A stretch of 36,027 bases of DNA from a virus (IMGVR_UViG_3300031578_000169:1-36027); one strand, 5' to 3'. Counted from the first letter of the stretch, positions 1 through 8,710 are shown. The notes: generated by a model not told the origin, from the sequence alone. Numbers and translations: made by a program.

Positions 1-1
1 T

Positions 2-211
2 CTCGATAAAGTCACCGGCCTCGAAGAAGGGGATGAGGTGATTCTTACGCCTGACGATGGAGCCAAACCCATCACTGTCAAGCATGGGACCTATCTCAAG
101 CTCGAGAGCGGTGCCGATTTTATCATGGATAATGCGCGTGACAAGATGAGACTTTTTGGCGAGGGAAGCGATTTGTGCTCCGAAATCAAACGGACGAGCG
201 TGGAGGATTGA
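2..211 (+). CDS. C-terminal end of a fibre-like structural protein (5' end outside window)
   Basis: An open frame of 69 codons runs in from the left edge and stops at a TGA that overlaps the next ATG (TGATG). The visible end is beta-rich and acidic. It contains the stretch YLKLESGADFIMDNARDKM, which resembles YLELQGGANFVMNNEADML near the end of the 555-1517 product, so both proteins seem to share a C-terminal module. Such ends are typical of phage fibre or decoration proteins. The N-terminus is missing, so it is not known whether it also carried a signal peptide. Function is inferred from resemblance and position only. Confidence 0.6.
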   Translation, partial: LDKVTGLEEGDEVILTPDDGAKPITVKHGTYLKLESGADFIMDNARDKMRLFGEGSDLCSEIKRTSVED

Positions 212-558
212 TGAAAACGAAAACGACTATGCTAGTTCTGATTTTTTGCATGATCTCTATTGTTGCCGTATTTGTATCAAGAGCGATCGCCGACGAATCA
301 GGACCGGCTAAATCGGCCCTTACTGACCAAGGGGATACAGTTAATGCACTCGAATGGAAGGCCCGATACTACGGGGCCTTGATCACTAACCTTGAATACG
401 TCTACAGGATTAAGATGTTCCAAAGCGAACGCTACCTTGTACTCGCAGCGGAGCTTGCAAAAACAAATGCCGAGCTAAACCAGATTGCTGCTAGCAGGGT
501 GGAGAAGGATAGACCAAAGGCAAAAACCCAAATCAAAGAAAAGGAGATAAACCGATGA
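211..558 (+). CDS. small exported protein, unknown function
   Basis: 115 residues. The ATG at 211 is chosen because it overlaps the preceding stop; a longer frame from 175 would run into the upstream gene. Residues 1-29 form a classical signal peptide: KTK, then a hydrophobic run, then AIA before DES. The mature part is helical with several aromatic residues and a Lys-rich tail (KEKEINR). No family is recognised. It overlaps the next gene by four bases (ATGA), so the two are probably translated together. It is the first of five adjacent genes with export signals. Confidence 0.6.
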   Translation: MKTKTTMLVLIFCMISIVAVFVSRAIADESGPAKSALTDQGDTVNALEWKARYYGALITNLEYVYRIKMFQSERYLVLAAELAKTNAELNQIAASRVEKDRPKAKTQIKEKEINR

Positions 559-1517
559 AAAAGATAGCGATTCTGTTTTTGGCGGCAGTTTTTATTTTCT
601 GCGCGGGTGATGCTTTCGCGGGGGCGGGTGACATTGTCCTGGACCCTGTTTTGCTCTCGGAGATTGAGAGTACGGATAAGTCGGGCGACGATGAAACTCT
701 CATCACAGGTACGGCAGGCACGAGTACATATGCGGCTGTCTGGGATGCTAATGGGGATTTGGTTGACGGTCCTGGTGTGCCGGCGATCACTGATTTGAGC
801 AACATCGCATCGACAGCTATCCCGGTGTCACTGATCTCGGATACTGCTGGGACCGACGATCTTGGAACTGAGGCTATCTTCTGGCAGACCCTTTATCTCA
901 AAAGCATCATCAGTTTTGAGGGCGCGACGGACAATGAGTTTCAGACCAGCCTCACAGTGACCGATCCTACGGCAGACCATACAATCACGATCCCTGCCAG
1001 CGATCAGACAATCGGTGTGGCTACATCGGCTGCAGCAGACGCAATCGACGCTATCACCGAGATTGCTGCGGCTCTGAAGACTGGGGCTGACACAAAGCTC
1101 TGTACAGGTACGGCTGGGGCCGATGGTAATGTCGCTACCTGGGATGCCTCCGGTGACTTGGTGGACGGCGGGGCTGTTGCGCCTGGGTCCTTCGGTACGG
1201 GGGTTGCCCAAACCGCAGCATCCGGAATAATCACCACCACTGCTAACGAAAACTTCGTCATAGTCACCGGAGAGGGTGATGTTGCTGACGCCATAACCGA
1301 GGTTGTACTGACATCCGGCGCGGTAGGCGACATTATGGTTTTCAAGGGCAAAACCGGCTTGGCTTACGACCTTACCTGGACGGACGGTGCCTATTTGGAG
1401 CTTCAGGGTGGTGCAAACTTTGTGATGAACAACGAGGCTGACATGCTCACCCTAGTTTGTACAACTCTTGGGGCAAATGAAGTATTTACCGAGATTGCCC
1501 GGTCTAGCGGGAACTGA
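555..1517 (+). CDS. exported fibre-like protein with internal repeats
   Basis: 320 residues preceded by AGGAGA. Residues 1-22 are a signal peptide ending AFA before GAG. The mature protein is rich in Gly, Ala, Thr and Asp and has an internal duplication: GTAGTSTYAAVWDANGDLVDG near residue 52 and GTAGADGNVATWDASGDLVDG near residue 185. The block TSLTVTDPTADHTITIPASD is typical of phage tail or head fibres. The C-terminus resembles the end of the partial gene at the left edge. A fibre-like fold is therefore likely, but a Sec signal is unusual for a virion protein, which assembles in the cytoplasm. It could be a surface-exported adhesin carried by the phage. Confidence 0.6.
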   Translation: MKKIAILFLAAVFIFCAGDAFAGAGDIVLDPVLLSEIESTDKSGDDETLITGTAGTSTYAAVWDANGDLVDGPGVPAITDLSNIASTAIPVSLISDTAGTDDLGTEAIFWQTLYLKSIISFEGATDNEFQTSLTVTDPTADHTITIPASDQTIGVATSAAADAIDAITEIAAALKTGADTKLCTGTAGADGNVATWDASGDLVDGGAVAPGSFGTGVAQTAASGIITTTANENFVIVTGEGDVADAITEVVLTSGAVGDIMVFKGKTGLAYDLTWTDGAYLELQGGANFVMNNEADMLTLVCTTLGANEVFTEIARSSGN

Positions 1518-1534
1518 TCAGGCCCAAATTGTAC

Positions 1535-1565
1535 GCAGGACGCTCCTGTTATGGGGGCGTCCTGC
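1535..1565 (+). other. strong intergenic hairpin
   Basis: GCAGGACGC at 1535-1543 pairs perfectly with GCGTCCTGC at 1557-1565. Four more pairs, including wobbles, can close the loop down to GTTAT. It lies between the 555-1517 stop and the ATG at 1584. No T-run follows, so a classical intrinsic terminator is unlikely; an mRNA processing or stability element is possible. Confidence 0.4.
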
Positions 1566-1583
1566 CTCAACCGGAGACAGAAT

Positions 1584-2429
1584 ATGAGGCGAATACTTTG
1601 CATCACGTTAATAGCCATATTTTTTGGTCTTCCTAATCTTGCCTCCGGTGCTTCTGTTGGGGGAGACCAAGTTCTCTACAATTCCGAGGGTGGCATTAGT
1701 TCTGGTGCTGCCGACGGTAAACACCGTCTCAATATATCAAACAGCGGCGCGGAGACTTTCACCGAAGTCGATGGTGATGTCTGGTATCGCAAAGATACAA
1801 ACATCTGGTTTTTCTACGATGGCGCCGAATGGGATTGGTTTATTACAAATGAGGCTGTCGAGGGCAACACCGAAACCGGGATCACGGTCACAGCTCAAGC
1901 GGATGGAACAATTGATTTTGTTACTGATGTTATCCAGGCGGAAGTAGATGCAAAACTTGCGCTTACCGGTGGCACGATGACCGGAGCGATCACCCTCAAC
2001 GACGACGCCAGCCTCAAAATCGACGCAACCCCGGACGGCATGGCGGACGACAAATACAACGGGATCACGATAACAGGGCTCAACTTCGGTGAAACCGTGG
2101 GTCAATGGGCGTGTGTGTTTCTGGCGGCAGACGGCAAGCTCGACATTGCCGACGCTGATGCTGCGGGTGAGTACCCTGCTCTTGGGATCGTGGTCGCCGG
2201 GGGTGACGACACCGACCCGGCGATCGTGCTTGTGCAGGGAGTTGTGAGAAACGAGGGTTGGACAGGTCTAACGGTCGGTGGTGCCGTGTACTTAGGTGAC
2301 GGCGGTGCAGGGGCGATCACCCAGACCGCGCCGTCTACCACTGATGATTGTGTCCAGGCAATCGGTCGGGCTCTGTCCGACAGTGAAATCTACTTCAACT
2401 TCACGATGGATTACTTCCAGGCTGAATAA
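1584..2429 (+). CDS. exported fibre-like protein
   Basis: 281 residues from the ATG at 1584, preceded by GGAGACAG. An upstream in-frame ATG at 1551 lies inside the hairpin and is less likely. Residues 1-22 are a signal peptide (MRRILC, hydrophobic core, LASG). The mature protein contains VWYRKDTNIWFFYDGAEWDWF near residue 64, LTGGTMTGAI (a phage fibre repeat motif) near residue 131, and a C-terminal region with VGGAVYLGDGGAGAITQ and CVQAIGRALSDSEIYF that is common at the ends of phage fibre and decoration proteins. As with its neighbours, export signal and fibre architecture are combined. Confidence 0.6.
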   Translation: MRRILCITLIAIFFGLPNLASGASVGGDQVLYNSEGGISSGAADGKHRLNISNSGAETFTEVDGDVWYRKDTNIWFFYDGAEWDWFITNEAVEGNTETGITVTAQADGTIDFVTDVIQAEVDAKLALTGGTMTGAITLNDDASLKIDATPDGMADDKYNGITITGLNFGETVGQWACVFLAADGKLDIADADAAGEYPALGIVVAGGDDTDPAIVLVQGVVRNEGWTGLTVGGAVYLGDGGAGAITQTAPSTTDDCVQAIGRALSDSEIYFNFTMDYFQAE

Positions 2430-2440
2430 CGAGGCTCGGA

Positions 2441-3376
2441 ATGAAGAAGATCAGACCTTTTGAGATCATTATGGCGGGGGCCGGAGCGGTCCTTATCTGG
2501 TCCCTGCTCATTTTCTCCCCCGTCCACCCCGCTTGGAGCGCGATTGATACATGGGGAACCACGGCTATCACCCAATCCACCAAGATCCTCGGCCAGACGG
2601 GAATGGGGAAGGCGCTGGGGATAGCGATCACGAGTGGAGCGCCTTCCAACTTCTGTTCTTCCTGCGCTCCCGGCGATCCAGCAGATGTTTTCTGCGAGGA
2701 TTGGGAAGGGAGCGAGGACATCGCCGATGGTCCGAGCGGCATTGCTCAATGTACTGGATGGGATAATTCAGAAGGCGCTGGAAAGGCAAATCTGACCTCT
2801 GGTATACACAATCCTGTTGGGGATACGCTTGGATGCTCGGGCAAAGGATCGAACTACATCAAGATACAATATATTGATGATGCTCAAATTTGGTTGCTGA
2901 AATCAATTACAGAAACAAATCTCTACGTCAAATTCTATATGTACCTCAATAATACTACGGGTGTGGACGATGGCGATTATGTTATTCCTTTTGAGATTGA
3001 AAGAGCAGATCATGCTGAGCTTATAACGTTCTATGTGAAGTGGACGGCCGCAACAAGCAACTGGCAGATCAAGTGGTACTGGCTAGAAACCGGTGGTCAA
3101 CAAAACGAATACCTTGCCAATCTTATGGCTAACAATACTTGGTGGGAAGTGACGATCGTTTGGGAATCTGGAGCCAAGGCTGAGATATACATAAACGATG
3201 GCACGGCGACCAATTCAGCCTCCAAGACCGCAAACATAGTGACCGCCGATGTTGTCGAAATTTCATTTATATGTGATGGCAATCAAACCGCTGGTGAGCA
3301 AATTGACATACTAATCGATTGCATTTCTGCCGATGACGACACGATACCAAGCGACTGCGCGGGAACTTCGCCATGA
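2441..3376 (+). CDS. exported lectin-like (concanavalin-fold) protein
   Basis: 311 residues, with GAGG upstream of the ATG. Residues 1-33 form an N-terminal signal or anchor (basic KKIR, long hydrophobic stretch, AWS). A Cys-containing segment (CSSCAPGDPADVFCEDWEG) is followed by a beta-sandwich-like region of about 230 residues with FEDWEG, WYWLETGG and YINDGT patterns and a final ILIDCISADDD. This resembles LamG/polysaccharide-lyase jelly rolls that bind glycans. Its stop overlaps the start of the beta-helix gene (ATGA). Carbohydrate binding is inferred from fold-like patterns; no catalytic residues can be named. Confidence 0.55.
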   Translation: MKKIRPFEIIMAGAGAVLIWSLLIFSPVHPAWSAIDTWGTTAITQSTKILGQTGMGKALGIAITSGAPSNFCSSCAPGDPADVFCEDWEGSEDIADGPSGIAQCTGWDNSEGAGKANLTSGIHNPVGDTLGCSGKGSNYIKIQYIDDAQIWLLKSITETNLYVKFYMYLNNTTGVDDGDYVIPFEIERADHAELITFYVKWTAATSNWQIKWYWLETGGQQNEYLANLMANNTWWEVTIVWESGAKAEIYINDGTATNSASKTANIVTADVVEISFICDGNQTAGEQIDILIDCISADDDTIPSDCAGTSP

Positions 3377-5763
3377 AAAGAATACGGAATGTTTTAATAG
3401 GCTTGATCCTCGCCGTTGCCGTTCCTGGATGGGCAACGACCTATACGGTTTGCTCGTCCGGCTGCGATGAGACTACGATCCAGGCGGTTTTTGACAACAA
3501 TGACCTCGGGACTGATGACATCATAGATGTCACCGATTCCGGGATCTATCGAGAACTCGTAACCTGGGGATCGAATGACGGAGGAAGTTCTGGACAACCA
3601 GTTGTATTGAGGTCTACAGGAGGGGCCTCGATCTATGGTTCAGAAGAGAAAAACGATGCGGAAGACTGGACCAATGAGGGCGGAGGTGGAGAAAGTGGCG
3701 GTCTTTTGGTAGTCGATCTTGAGGAAGGTGACACAAGTGACTGGACAAGTACTCAAGTAGGCGGTACAGCCACGGTCGCAGCCTCAGAAGGTTCAAAGCA
3801 TGAAGGTATTTATGGGATGGTCGTCACAGGTGATGGGTCTACCCTGACCATCTATGGCGAGAAGACTTTCACTGAGACTGATGACGTTTATGTCAGAATC
3901 TATTTTTATATCCCAGACGGGGCATCCCTGGGTGCTTCTGGATCAACGCGATCAATTAGGGCATTTTCGATCAACGATGGAACAACAATATGTTCTTCTT
4001 TCCTACTCAAACAGGACTATGATGTAAGTCAAATAGACTCAGTAACGTGGTCACTCGAAACTCCTTGGGTAGGTGAACAAGGTCACACCGACATCAGCAC
4101 AAATACGTGGTACTACACAGAAATGCGGTATAAAGGCGGTGACGCTGATACTGGAGGGGCGCAATTTTGGCTAAATGGAGTATCGAAGTATAGCAGTTTC
4201 ATACAAAACACAAGTACTGCTCATCCAGACAGAGCTAGAGTCGGTTCGCTATCTACTTATCAGGGTTCGGGCGTCTTACAAAGTGCTCACACATTATATT
4301 TTGACGACATCAAAGGTGATACATCTCAGGTAGGTGCTTATTCCGGGAGTTCGGGAAATCTCTGGTATGCAACCGTCACAAGCGAACCTAATCTAGTCTG
4401 GAGGGATACGGGCGGTGGCTTTTCACCCATGACGGAAGTTGCGGCCAAGGAGGATTGTGATTCAGATGGTGAATGGTGGTGGGATTCGGGAAATACCAGG
4501 GTTTATGTCTATGACACGGATAACCCAACCACGGGCAGTGTCAAGTTTGAAATTCCCCAGAGAGCCAACTGCATCGCCGCTGATGCGAACGTGGATTATG
4601 TGACGGTTGATGGTCTTATTTGCCAGTTTGCAAACGAACAAGGGATTTTGGCGAGCACAGGTCGAGATTATTGGACGGTCCAGACTTGCTCTGTGGCCTA
4701 CACCTATAAGACGGGAATTTACTTCAACGCCTGCTCCAATGCTCAGGCCATAGGAAACACAGTTTCCTACTGCGGGAACATGCCTGAATCCCCTGATCCT
4801 ACGACCGCACCCCAGACAGGGATTGTGTTAGATACGATCACAACAGGATTAGTCCAGGCCAATGAAGTCAGTTATACGGGGCGAACGGGCATCCTCATCA
4901 ACGCCGATAGTTCAAATGTGACGGCTGAATATAATGAGGTCCACCATACTGGGCAAGTCGGGCACCATGGATACGGAATTCAGATGTATGGGATCACCGG
5001 CACAGCCCAGACCGGGACCATTGTTAGACACAATAAGCTGCACGATAACGGAAACATCGATATCTACTTCTTGAATAAAGTATCTGGGCCGAAGGTGTAC
5101 GGTAACATCTGCGACAATCCGAAGCAGAACGCGAAAGGTTCCGATTGGTTTGCTAACATCGCCGTTGACAACACGACCGGAACGCCGGGAGATGACACGT
5201 CCAGCCTTGAGCTTTCAAATAATACCTTCTATCTGGATTCGACCGACAAGGATGCCTATAACATCTACGTGAACTATGTCGATGGTGTCTATCCGGCCAA
5301 AATCGAAGGAGCGTTGATAAATAACAACATCATCGTAAATGATGAATTAGGTCAACTCGCTTATTCGACTTATAGTAGTGTGACGCATACGATACCACCA
5401 ACCTTTAATTATAACAGGTACGATATTAACAATTCAAATATTGTCTACTATGAAGGAAACACTCGAACATTTGCCACCTTCCAGTCTGAGGACTCACAGG
5501 AAGCAAACGGATCATCAGGTGATCCCCTGATGACCGATCCGGCAAATGGGGATTTCACTCTCCAACCCTCCTCCCCCTGCATAGATGCGGGAGTGGATCT
5601 GGGGGATACCTATGATGACGGTCTTGATCCCGATTCATCCTGGCCCGATTCCGTATTAACCCTAGACCAAGACTCCTACGGCTCCGGCTGGGAAATCGGG
5701 GCGTATATATATGAATCTGGAAAGCCTGTTCTCAGCGGCTCCATCGCGGGGGAAATTCAATGA
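3373..5763 (+). CDS. exported parallel beta-helix protein with lectin-like insert
   Basis: 796 residues. Residues 1-21 are a signal peptide. Residues about 22-80 and 350-740 have right-handed beta-helix repeats (NNDLGTDDIIDV, VDYVTVDGLICQF, NAQAIGNTVSYCGN, GILINADSSNVTAEYNEVHHTG). Residues about 110-320 look like an inserted concanavalin-type domain. The end (DPANGDFTLQPSSPCIDAGVD) is the hallmark closing segment of secreted beta-helix proteins of the choice-of-anchor Q type. Phage tailspikes and polysaccharide lyases share this helix, but the export signal points to a secreted or surface protein. It is the largest of the five exported products. Confidence 0.65.
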   Translation: MKRIRNVLIGLILAVAVPGWATTYTVCSSGCDETTIQAVFDNNDLGTDDIIDVTDSGIYRELVTWGSNDGGSSGQPVVLRSTGGASIYGSEEKNDAEDWTNEGGGGESGGLLVVDLEEGDTSDWTSTQVGGTATVAASEGSKHEGIYGMVVTGDGSTLTIYGEKTFTETDDVYVRIYFYIPDGASLGASGSTRSIRAFSINDGTTICSSFLLKQDYDVSQIDSVTWSLETPWVGEQGHTDISTNTWYYTEMRYKGGDADTGGAQFWLNGVSKYSSFIQNTSTAHPDRARVGSLSTYQGSGVLQSAHTLYFDDIKGDTSQVGAYSGSSGNLWYATVTSEPNLVWRDTGGGFSPMTEVAAKEDCDSDGEWWWDSGNTRVYVYDTDNPTTGSVKFEIPQRANCIAADANVDYVTVDGLICQFANEQGILASTGRDYWTVQTCSVAYTYKTGIYFNACSNAQAIGNTVSYCGNMPESPDPTTAPQTGIVLDTITTGLVQANEVSYTGRTGILINADSSNVTAEYNEVHHTGQVGHHGYGIQMYGITGTAQTGTIVRHNKLHDNGNIDIYFLNKVSGPKVYGNICDNPKQNAKGSDWFANIAVDNTTGTPGDDTSSLELSNNTFYLDSTDKDAYNIYVNYVDGVYPAKIEGALINNNIIVNDELGQLAYSTYSSVTHTIPPTFNYNRYDINNSNIVYYEGNTRTFATFQSEDSQEANGSSGDPLMTDPANGDFTLQPSSPCIDAGVDLGDTYDDGLDPDSSWPDSVLTLDQDSYGSGWEIGAYIYESGKPVLSGSIAGEIQ

Positions 5764-5781
5764 GGGAGAGACGATAGATAA

Positions 5782-5940
5782 ATGGCCAACGACCCGCGCA
5801 CATGCGACACCGATGATGTCAAATTCATTGACTGGAACGACGTGGTCTGGGCGCAGCGGTCCGAGATTGGCCGCCTGGGGGTGATCACGGACCCGACCAT
5901 CGAGTCGGCAACGACCGAACGGACCATCGAGGCCACGTAA
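5782..5940 (+). CDS. small phage protein, unknown
   Basis: 52 residues (MANDPRTCDTDDV start), with a purine-rich GGGAGAGACGATAG leader upstream of the ATG. The product is acidic with two Trp in IDWNDVVW. It lies 18 bases after the beta-helix gene and 9 bases before the next gene, in the same direction, so it probably belongs to the structural operon. No family is recognised. It could be a small head or connector protein. Confidence 0.5.
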   Translation: MANDPRTCDTDDVKFIDWNDVVWAQRSEIGRLGVITDPTIESATTERTIEAT

Positions 5941-5949
5941 GGACACAAT

Positions 5950-6258
5950 ATGCTGAGAGAAATTGTCTATCTCAATCGCGACAACACCATCGACATGATA
6001 CTCAAGGCTGACGGCTCCGCCGTGGACCTCTCGAGTGTCACCAAGATGGAGCTCATTATTGATGAGACAACGATCAGTTCGCTCACATCGCCCGACGCCT
6101 TTGACTGGTCGGAGGGCAGTGGCAAGCTCATTCTGGCCTTGGGTGATGAGGATATCGATGCGGGGAGCTATGACGCGCAGTTGATCGTCTATGACGTCGA
6201 CAACCCGGACGGCATCATGTGGAGTTACATCAACATCGTTGTGAGGGAATCGGGATGA
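5950..6258 (+). CDS. phage structural protein, beta-rich, unknown
   Basis: 102 residues (MLREIVYLNRDNTIDMIL). Strand-rich with YDAQLIVYDVDNPDGIMW near the end, which suggests an immunoglobulin-like or BppU-N-like sandwich found near head-tail connectors and baseplates. It ends in an ATGA overlap with the next gene. The position just ahead of the tail completion genes supports a virion role; the exact function is not known. Confidence 0.55.
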   Translation: MLREIVYLNRDNTIDMILKADGSAVDLSSVTKMELIIDETTISSLTSPDAFDWSEGSGKLILALGDEDIDAGSYDAQLIVYDVDNPDGIMWSYINIVVRESG

Positions 6259-6932
6259 ATACTCCGCTCGAAATGCGAATAGAGAAAGACACCGTTTCGG
6301 CCTGGCTCCGTGGAATGGGCACGGGCGGTGTTGACAAGGCAATCGAACGCGCCACGCGATCAGAAGGTTTCAGGCTCAAGAGGACGATGGAAACATCCGT
6401 CAAGGGCGGACAGATGGGATGGGGCAAGGTATCGCCCTTCACCAAGGCGACCCGGAAACGATACAAGTCCGGACCTCCCGGGGTGTGGTTCCGGCAGTTT
6501 GTGCGATACGGGGTGGGCCGTGATCTGCGCGGAGACCTCACGCTCAAGGTCGGTATCTTTAACCCCGGCCCTGATATTCGGGGGGCTAAAGTCAGACCCT
6601 TGTCTAAGATGATCATCGGGGCAGCCGAGCGATTTGTCTCTGGGTCCCGGCAGACGATCAGCCGGAAAATTCAGCGTGGTCGGGTCAAGAAATACCTCCG
6701 GGCCAAAAACATTGAATCCAGCGCCCTCTCTCCGGGAAGGAGGAAGTCTCTCAGGAAGCGCATGTTCAAGGCCGGTGTCTTTGTCAGAATCGGGAGCGTG
6801 TTGAAGACGCCCGCCCGGACCGTCGACAGGTTCGTCCGGGGGCAGGAATCGACGATCTATCGCAACATCGGCAATCTCTTCCACAAGGCCCTCCGGGGCG
6901 AGCGGTGGTCAAAGGACTGGTGGCAGAAATGA
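6255..6932 (+). CDS. probable tail completion / HK97 gp10-like protein
   Basis: 225 residues from the ATG overlapping the previous stop (ATGA). Very basic, with Arg/Lys-rich segments (RRKSLRKRMFK) and the motif GWGKVSPFTKATRKRYKSGPP, like virion morphogenesis proteins that sit between head and tail. It is followed by another ATGA overlap with the terminator-like gene and then by the tail tube genes, which is the usual order of connector, terminator and tube. Assignment rests on position, size, charge and the N-terminal pattern. Confidence 0.5.
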   Translation: MNTPLEMRIEKDTVSAWLRGMGTGGVDKAIERATRSEGFRLKRTMETSVKGGQMGWGKVSPFTKATRKRYKSGPPGVWFRQFVRYGVGRDLRGDLTLKVGIFNPGPDIRGAKVRPLSKMIIGAAERFVSGSRQTISRKIQRGRVKKYLRAKNIESSALSPGRRKSLRKRMFKAGVFVRIGSVLKTPARTVDRFVRGQESTIYRNIGNLFHKALRGERWSKDWWQK

Positions 6933-7384
6933 GCGAACCGTCAGAAATCATCGACACGATACTTACGGCCCTGAGGGCAAGTGAGGACATCGACAATTTC
7001 TGCGTGGCAAAATGGGGCAAGGTGCCGCATGTCGGGGCCGATTTTGATCCCGAGAATCCGCCCGAGTCAACTGAATATCCGGTGATCGGCATCGATGAGG
7101 CGCGGATCAATCACGTCGCCAATTTCTCATGGTCGACAAATATGGTCATGCCCATCTATCTCTCGTTTTATGTCGCCTTCCAGGAGGCAGGGACGGACGT
7201 TCTGGATGATGTCATCATGGCTGGGAAAAAGACTCTATTGAATTTCATGTGGCTTGTGTGGAAGGCCATATTTGAGACGGATCTCGAAATCGAAACACCC
7301 ACGGAAGACCAGATGCAGGTTCAGTACTATCCGGTCTTCTGTGCCAAACTTCCATTGGTCATTAACTGGTATTTTGAGACATAA
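6929..7384 (+). CDS. probable tail terminator protein
   Basis: 151 residues from ATG 6929, chosen for the ATGA overlap. An acidic protein of the size of tail terminators (gpU-like), which cap the tube at the end of tail assembly. It contains YPVIGIDEARINHV, then strand-rich FSWSTNMVMPIYLSFYVAF and a C-terminal QVQYYPVFCAKLPLVINWYFET. It lies directly before the tail tube genes, as expected. The family is not certain. Confidence 0.5.
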   Translation: MSEPSEIIDTILTALRASEDIDNFCVAKWGKVPHVGADFDPENPPESTEYPVIGIDEARINHVANFSWSTNMVMPIYLSFYVAFQEAGTDVLDDVIMAGKKTLLNFMWLVWKAIFETDLEIETPTEDQMQVQYYPVFCAKLPLVINWYFET

Positions 7385-7401
7385 GAAAAGGAGGCACCAA
7401 A

Positions 7402-7791
7402 ATGGCTAAATATCACGGAAAAAGTGCGACCGTCAAAAAGAACAATGTGGCCATCGCCGAATTCAACAACTGGTCGATTGAAAGTTCGGTGGATATCGTA
7501 GAGGGTCAGGACTTCGGCGACACCTGGAAGACCGGAGAGGCTGGGATGATGGGATGGAGCGGGTCGATGGGCGGAAACCTCGATCCTGCGAACACCGAGC
7601 AATTGGCCTTGCTCAATGCCATTCTGACAGGCCCGACGAAGCTAACCGACGTTGTCTTCTACGTTGATGCGGCCAAAAACTTTTCAGGAGACATCTGGGT
7701 CTGGTTCAGCGTGGGCACAGACATCACAAAACTCGCCGACCTGGCTGTCAGCTTTCAGGGTGACGGGGCGCTCGCGTACTCGGCCACATAA
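7402..7791 (+). CDS. tail tube (major tail) protein, copy 1
   Basis: 129 residues with a strong AGGAGG ahead of the ATG. It starts MAKYHGKSATVKKNNVAIAE and contains WSIESSVDIVEGQDFGDTWKTGEAGMMGWSG, a pattern of small phage tube proteins that stack as hexameric rings. The next gene starts with the same MAKYHGK and contains a related central block, so the two are paralogues. The position before the chaperones and tape measure supports a tube role. Confidence 0.7.
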   Translation: MAKYHGKSATVKKNNVAIAEFNNWSIESSVDIVEGQDFGDTWKTGEAGMMGWSGSMGGNLDPANTEQLALLNAILTGPTKLTDVVFYVDAAKNFSGDIWVWFSVGTDITKLADLAVSFQGDGALAYSAT

Positions 7792-7808
7792 AAAAAAGGG
7801 GGTGAACC

Positions 7809-8402
7809 ATGGCGAAATATCACGGCAAAGACGCGGCTCTCTATGCTTGGAACGGCACGAGCACGGTCCACACGGATGAGGCTTGCACCGAGGTCACGAC
7901 GACGGCACAGATCACCGACACGGCAAAACGCATCCTCGATCCGAATGAGACACAGACTTTCACAGATAGTGGTGGGAAGAATGTTCTTGACATTGACTAT
8001 ACGATCGGAAAGGCGACTTTTGACGATACCGTAACGATCGTGACGGCGACGGGTAAGCATGTTCTGGTGGCAAACATCACAGAAATCGGGAACCTTTTTG
8101 GATGGAATATTGAAACCTCTCTTGATCTTGTCGAGGCTGCCTCGTTTGGTGATACATGGAAATCGAGTGAGGCTGGCATGATGAAATGGTCAGGCGGGGC
8201 CGAGGGGTATTTCCTCAACGACTATTGGAGCGATGCCCAAGCCCTTCTCAAGATGTGGCTCGTCAAGTTTTTCACCGATGCCGACACGTACTTCATGGGG
8301 TGGTGCCATCTACCGGGGCTCTCGCAGGGAGCGAGTGTCAGTGAGATTGTCAAGGAATCGATCACGATCGACGGCTACAAACATATGCTTTTAGTACCAT
8401 AA
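7809..8402 (+). CDS. tail tube paralogue, copy 2, with inserted domain
   Basis: 197 residues. It shares MAKYHGK with copy 1 and has FGWNIETSLDLVEAASFGDTWKSSEAGMMKWSG matching copy 1's central segment in order. About 70 extra residues lie between these parts (from ALYAWNG to ITEIG), with alternating strands typical of an added Ig-like or surface domain. The C-terminus (SEIVKESITIDGYKHMLLVP) differs from copy 1. It may be a minor tube protein, a tube-end protein or a decorated version of the tube. The RBS is GGGGGTG. Confidence 0.65.
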   Translation: MAKYHGKDAALYAWNGTSTVHTDEACTEVTTTAQITDTAKRILDPNETQTFTDSGGKNVLDIDYTIGKATFDDTVTIVTATGKHVLVANITEIGNLFGWNIETSLDLVEAASFGDTWKSSEAGMMKWSGGAEGYFLNDYWSDAQALLKMWLVKFFTDADTYFMGWCHLPGLSQGASVSEIVKESITIDGYKHMLLVP

Positions 8403-8413
8403 GGAGGTAAATC

Positions 8414-8710
8414 ATGAAATCTATCTTAGTCAACGAAATCAAATGCCTTTACAGCCCGGAAGAGGTTCGCAAGGCCGAGACTGATGCCGAGGTGATCGTG
8501 TGTCTGAAGGACGGCAAGGGCAACCCGATTTTTTCTCCGATGCGGGCAGGAAGGATCGCGGGGCGAAAACAATGGTTCGGGACGATTGATGAGATGAAGC
8601 AGGGAGCCCAGGAGAGCGAGAAAAAGCAGACGACAAAAGAGGGAGTCTATGAAAGCGGACGAGATCAAAAAAAGAGCGGCCGAGGCCGAGGGAAAACTAA
8701 GAAATCATGA
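8414..8710 (+). CDS. small protein upstream of tail chaperone
   Basis: 98 residues with AGGAGG upstream. The N-terminal half (MKSILVNEIKCLYSPEEVRKAE) is compact; the C-terminus is Lys/Arg/Gly-rich (DQKKSGRGRGKTKKS) and probably disordered. Its last 62 bases overlap the chaperone gene in another frame. Possibly a tail assembly factor; no family recognised. The long overlap suggests that the C-terminal extension may be dispensable. Confidence 0.55.
   Translation: MKSILVNEIKCLYSPEEVRKAETDAEVIVCLKDGKGNPIFSPMRAGRIAGRKQWFGTIDEMKQGAQESEKKQTTKEGVYESGRDQKKSGRGRGKTKKS

Noticed and set aside
6360-6884. 174-residue antisense frame over the tail completion gene
   Set aside because: It opposes a chain of ATGA-coupled structural genes and shows no domain.
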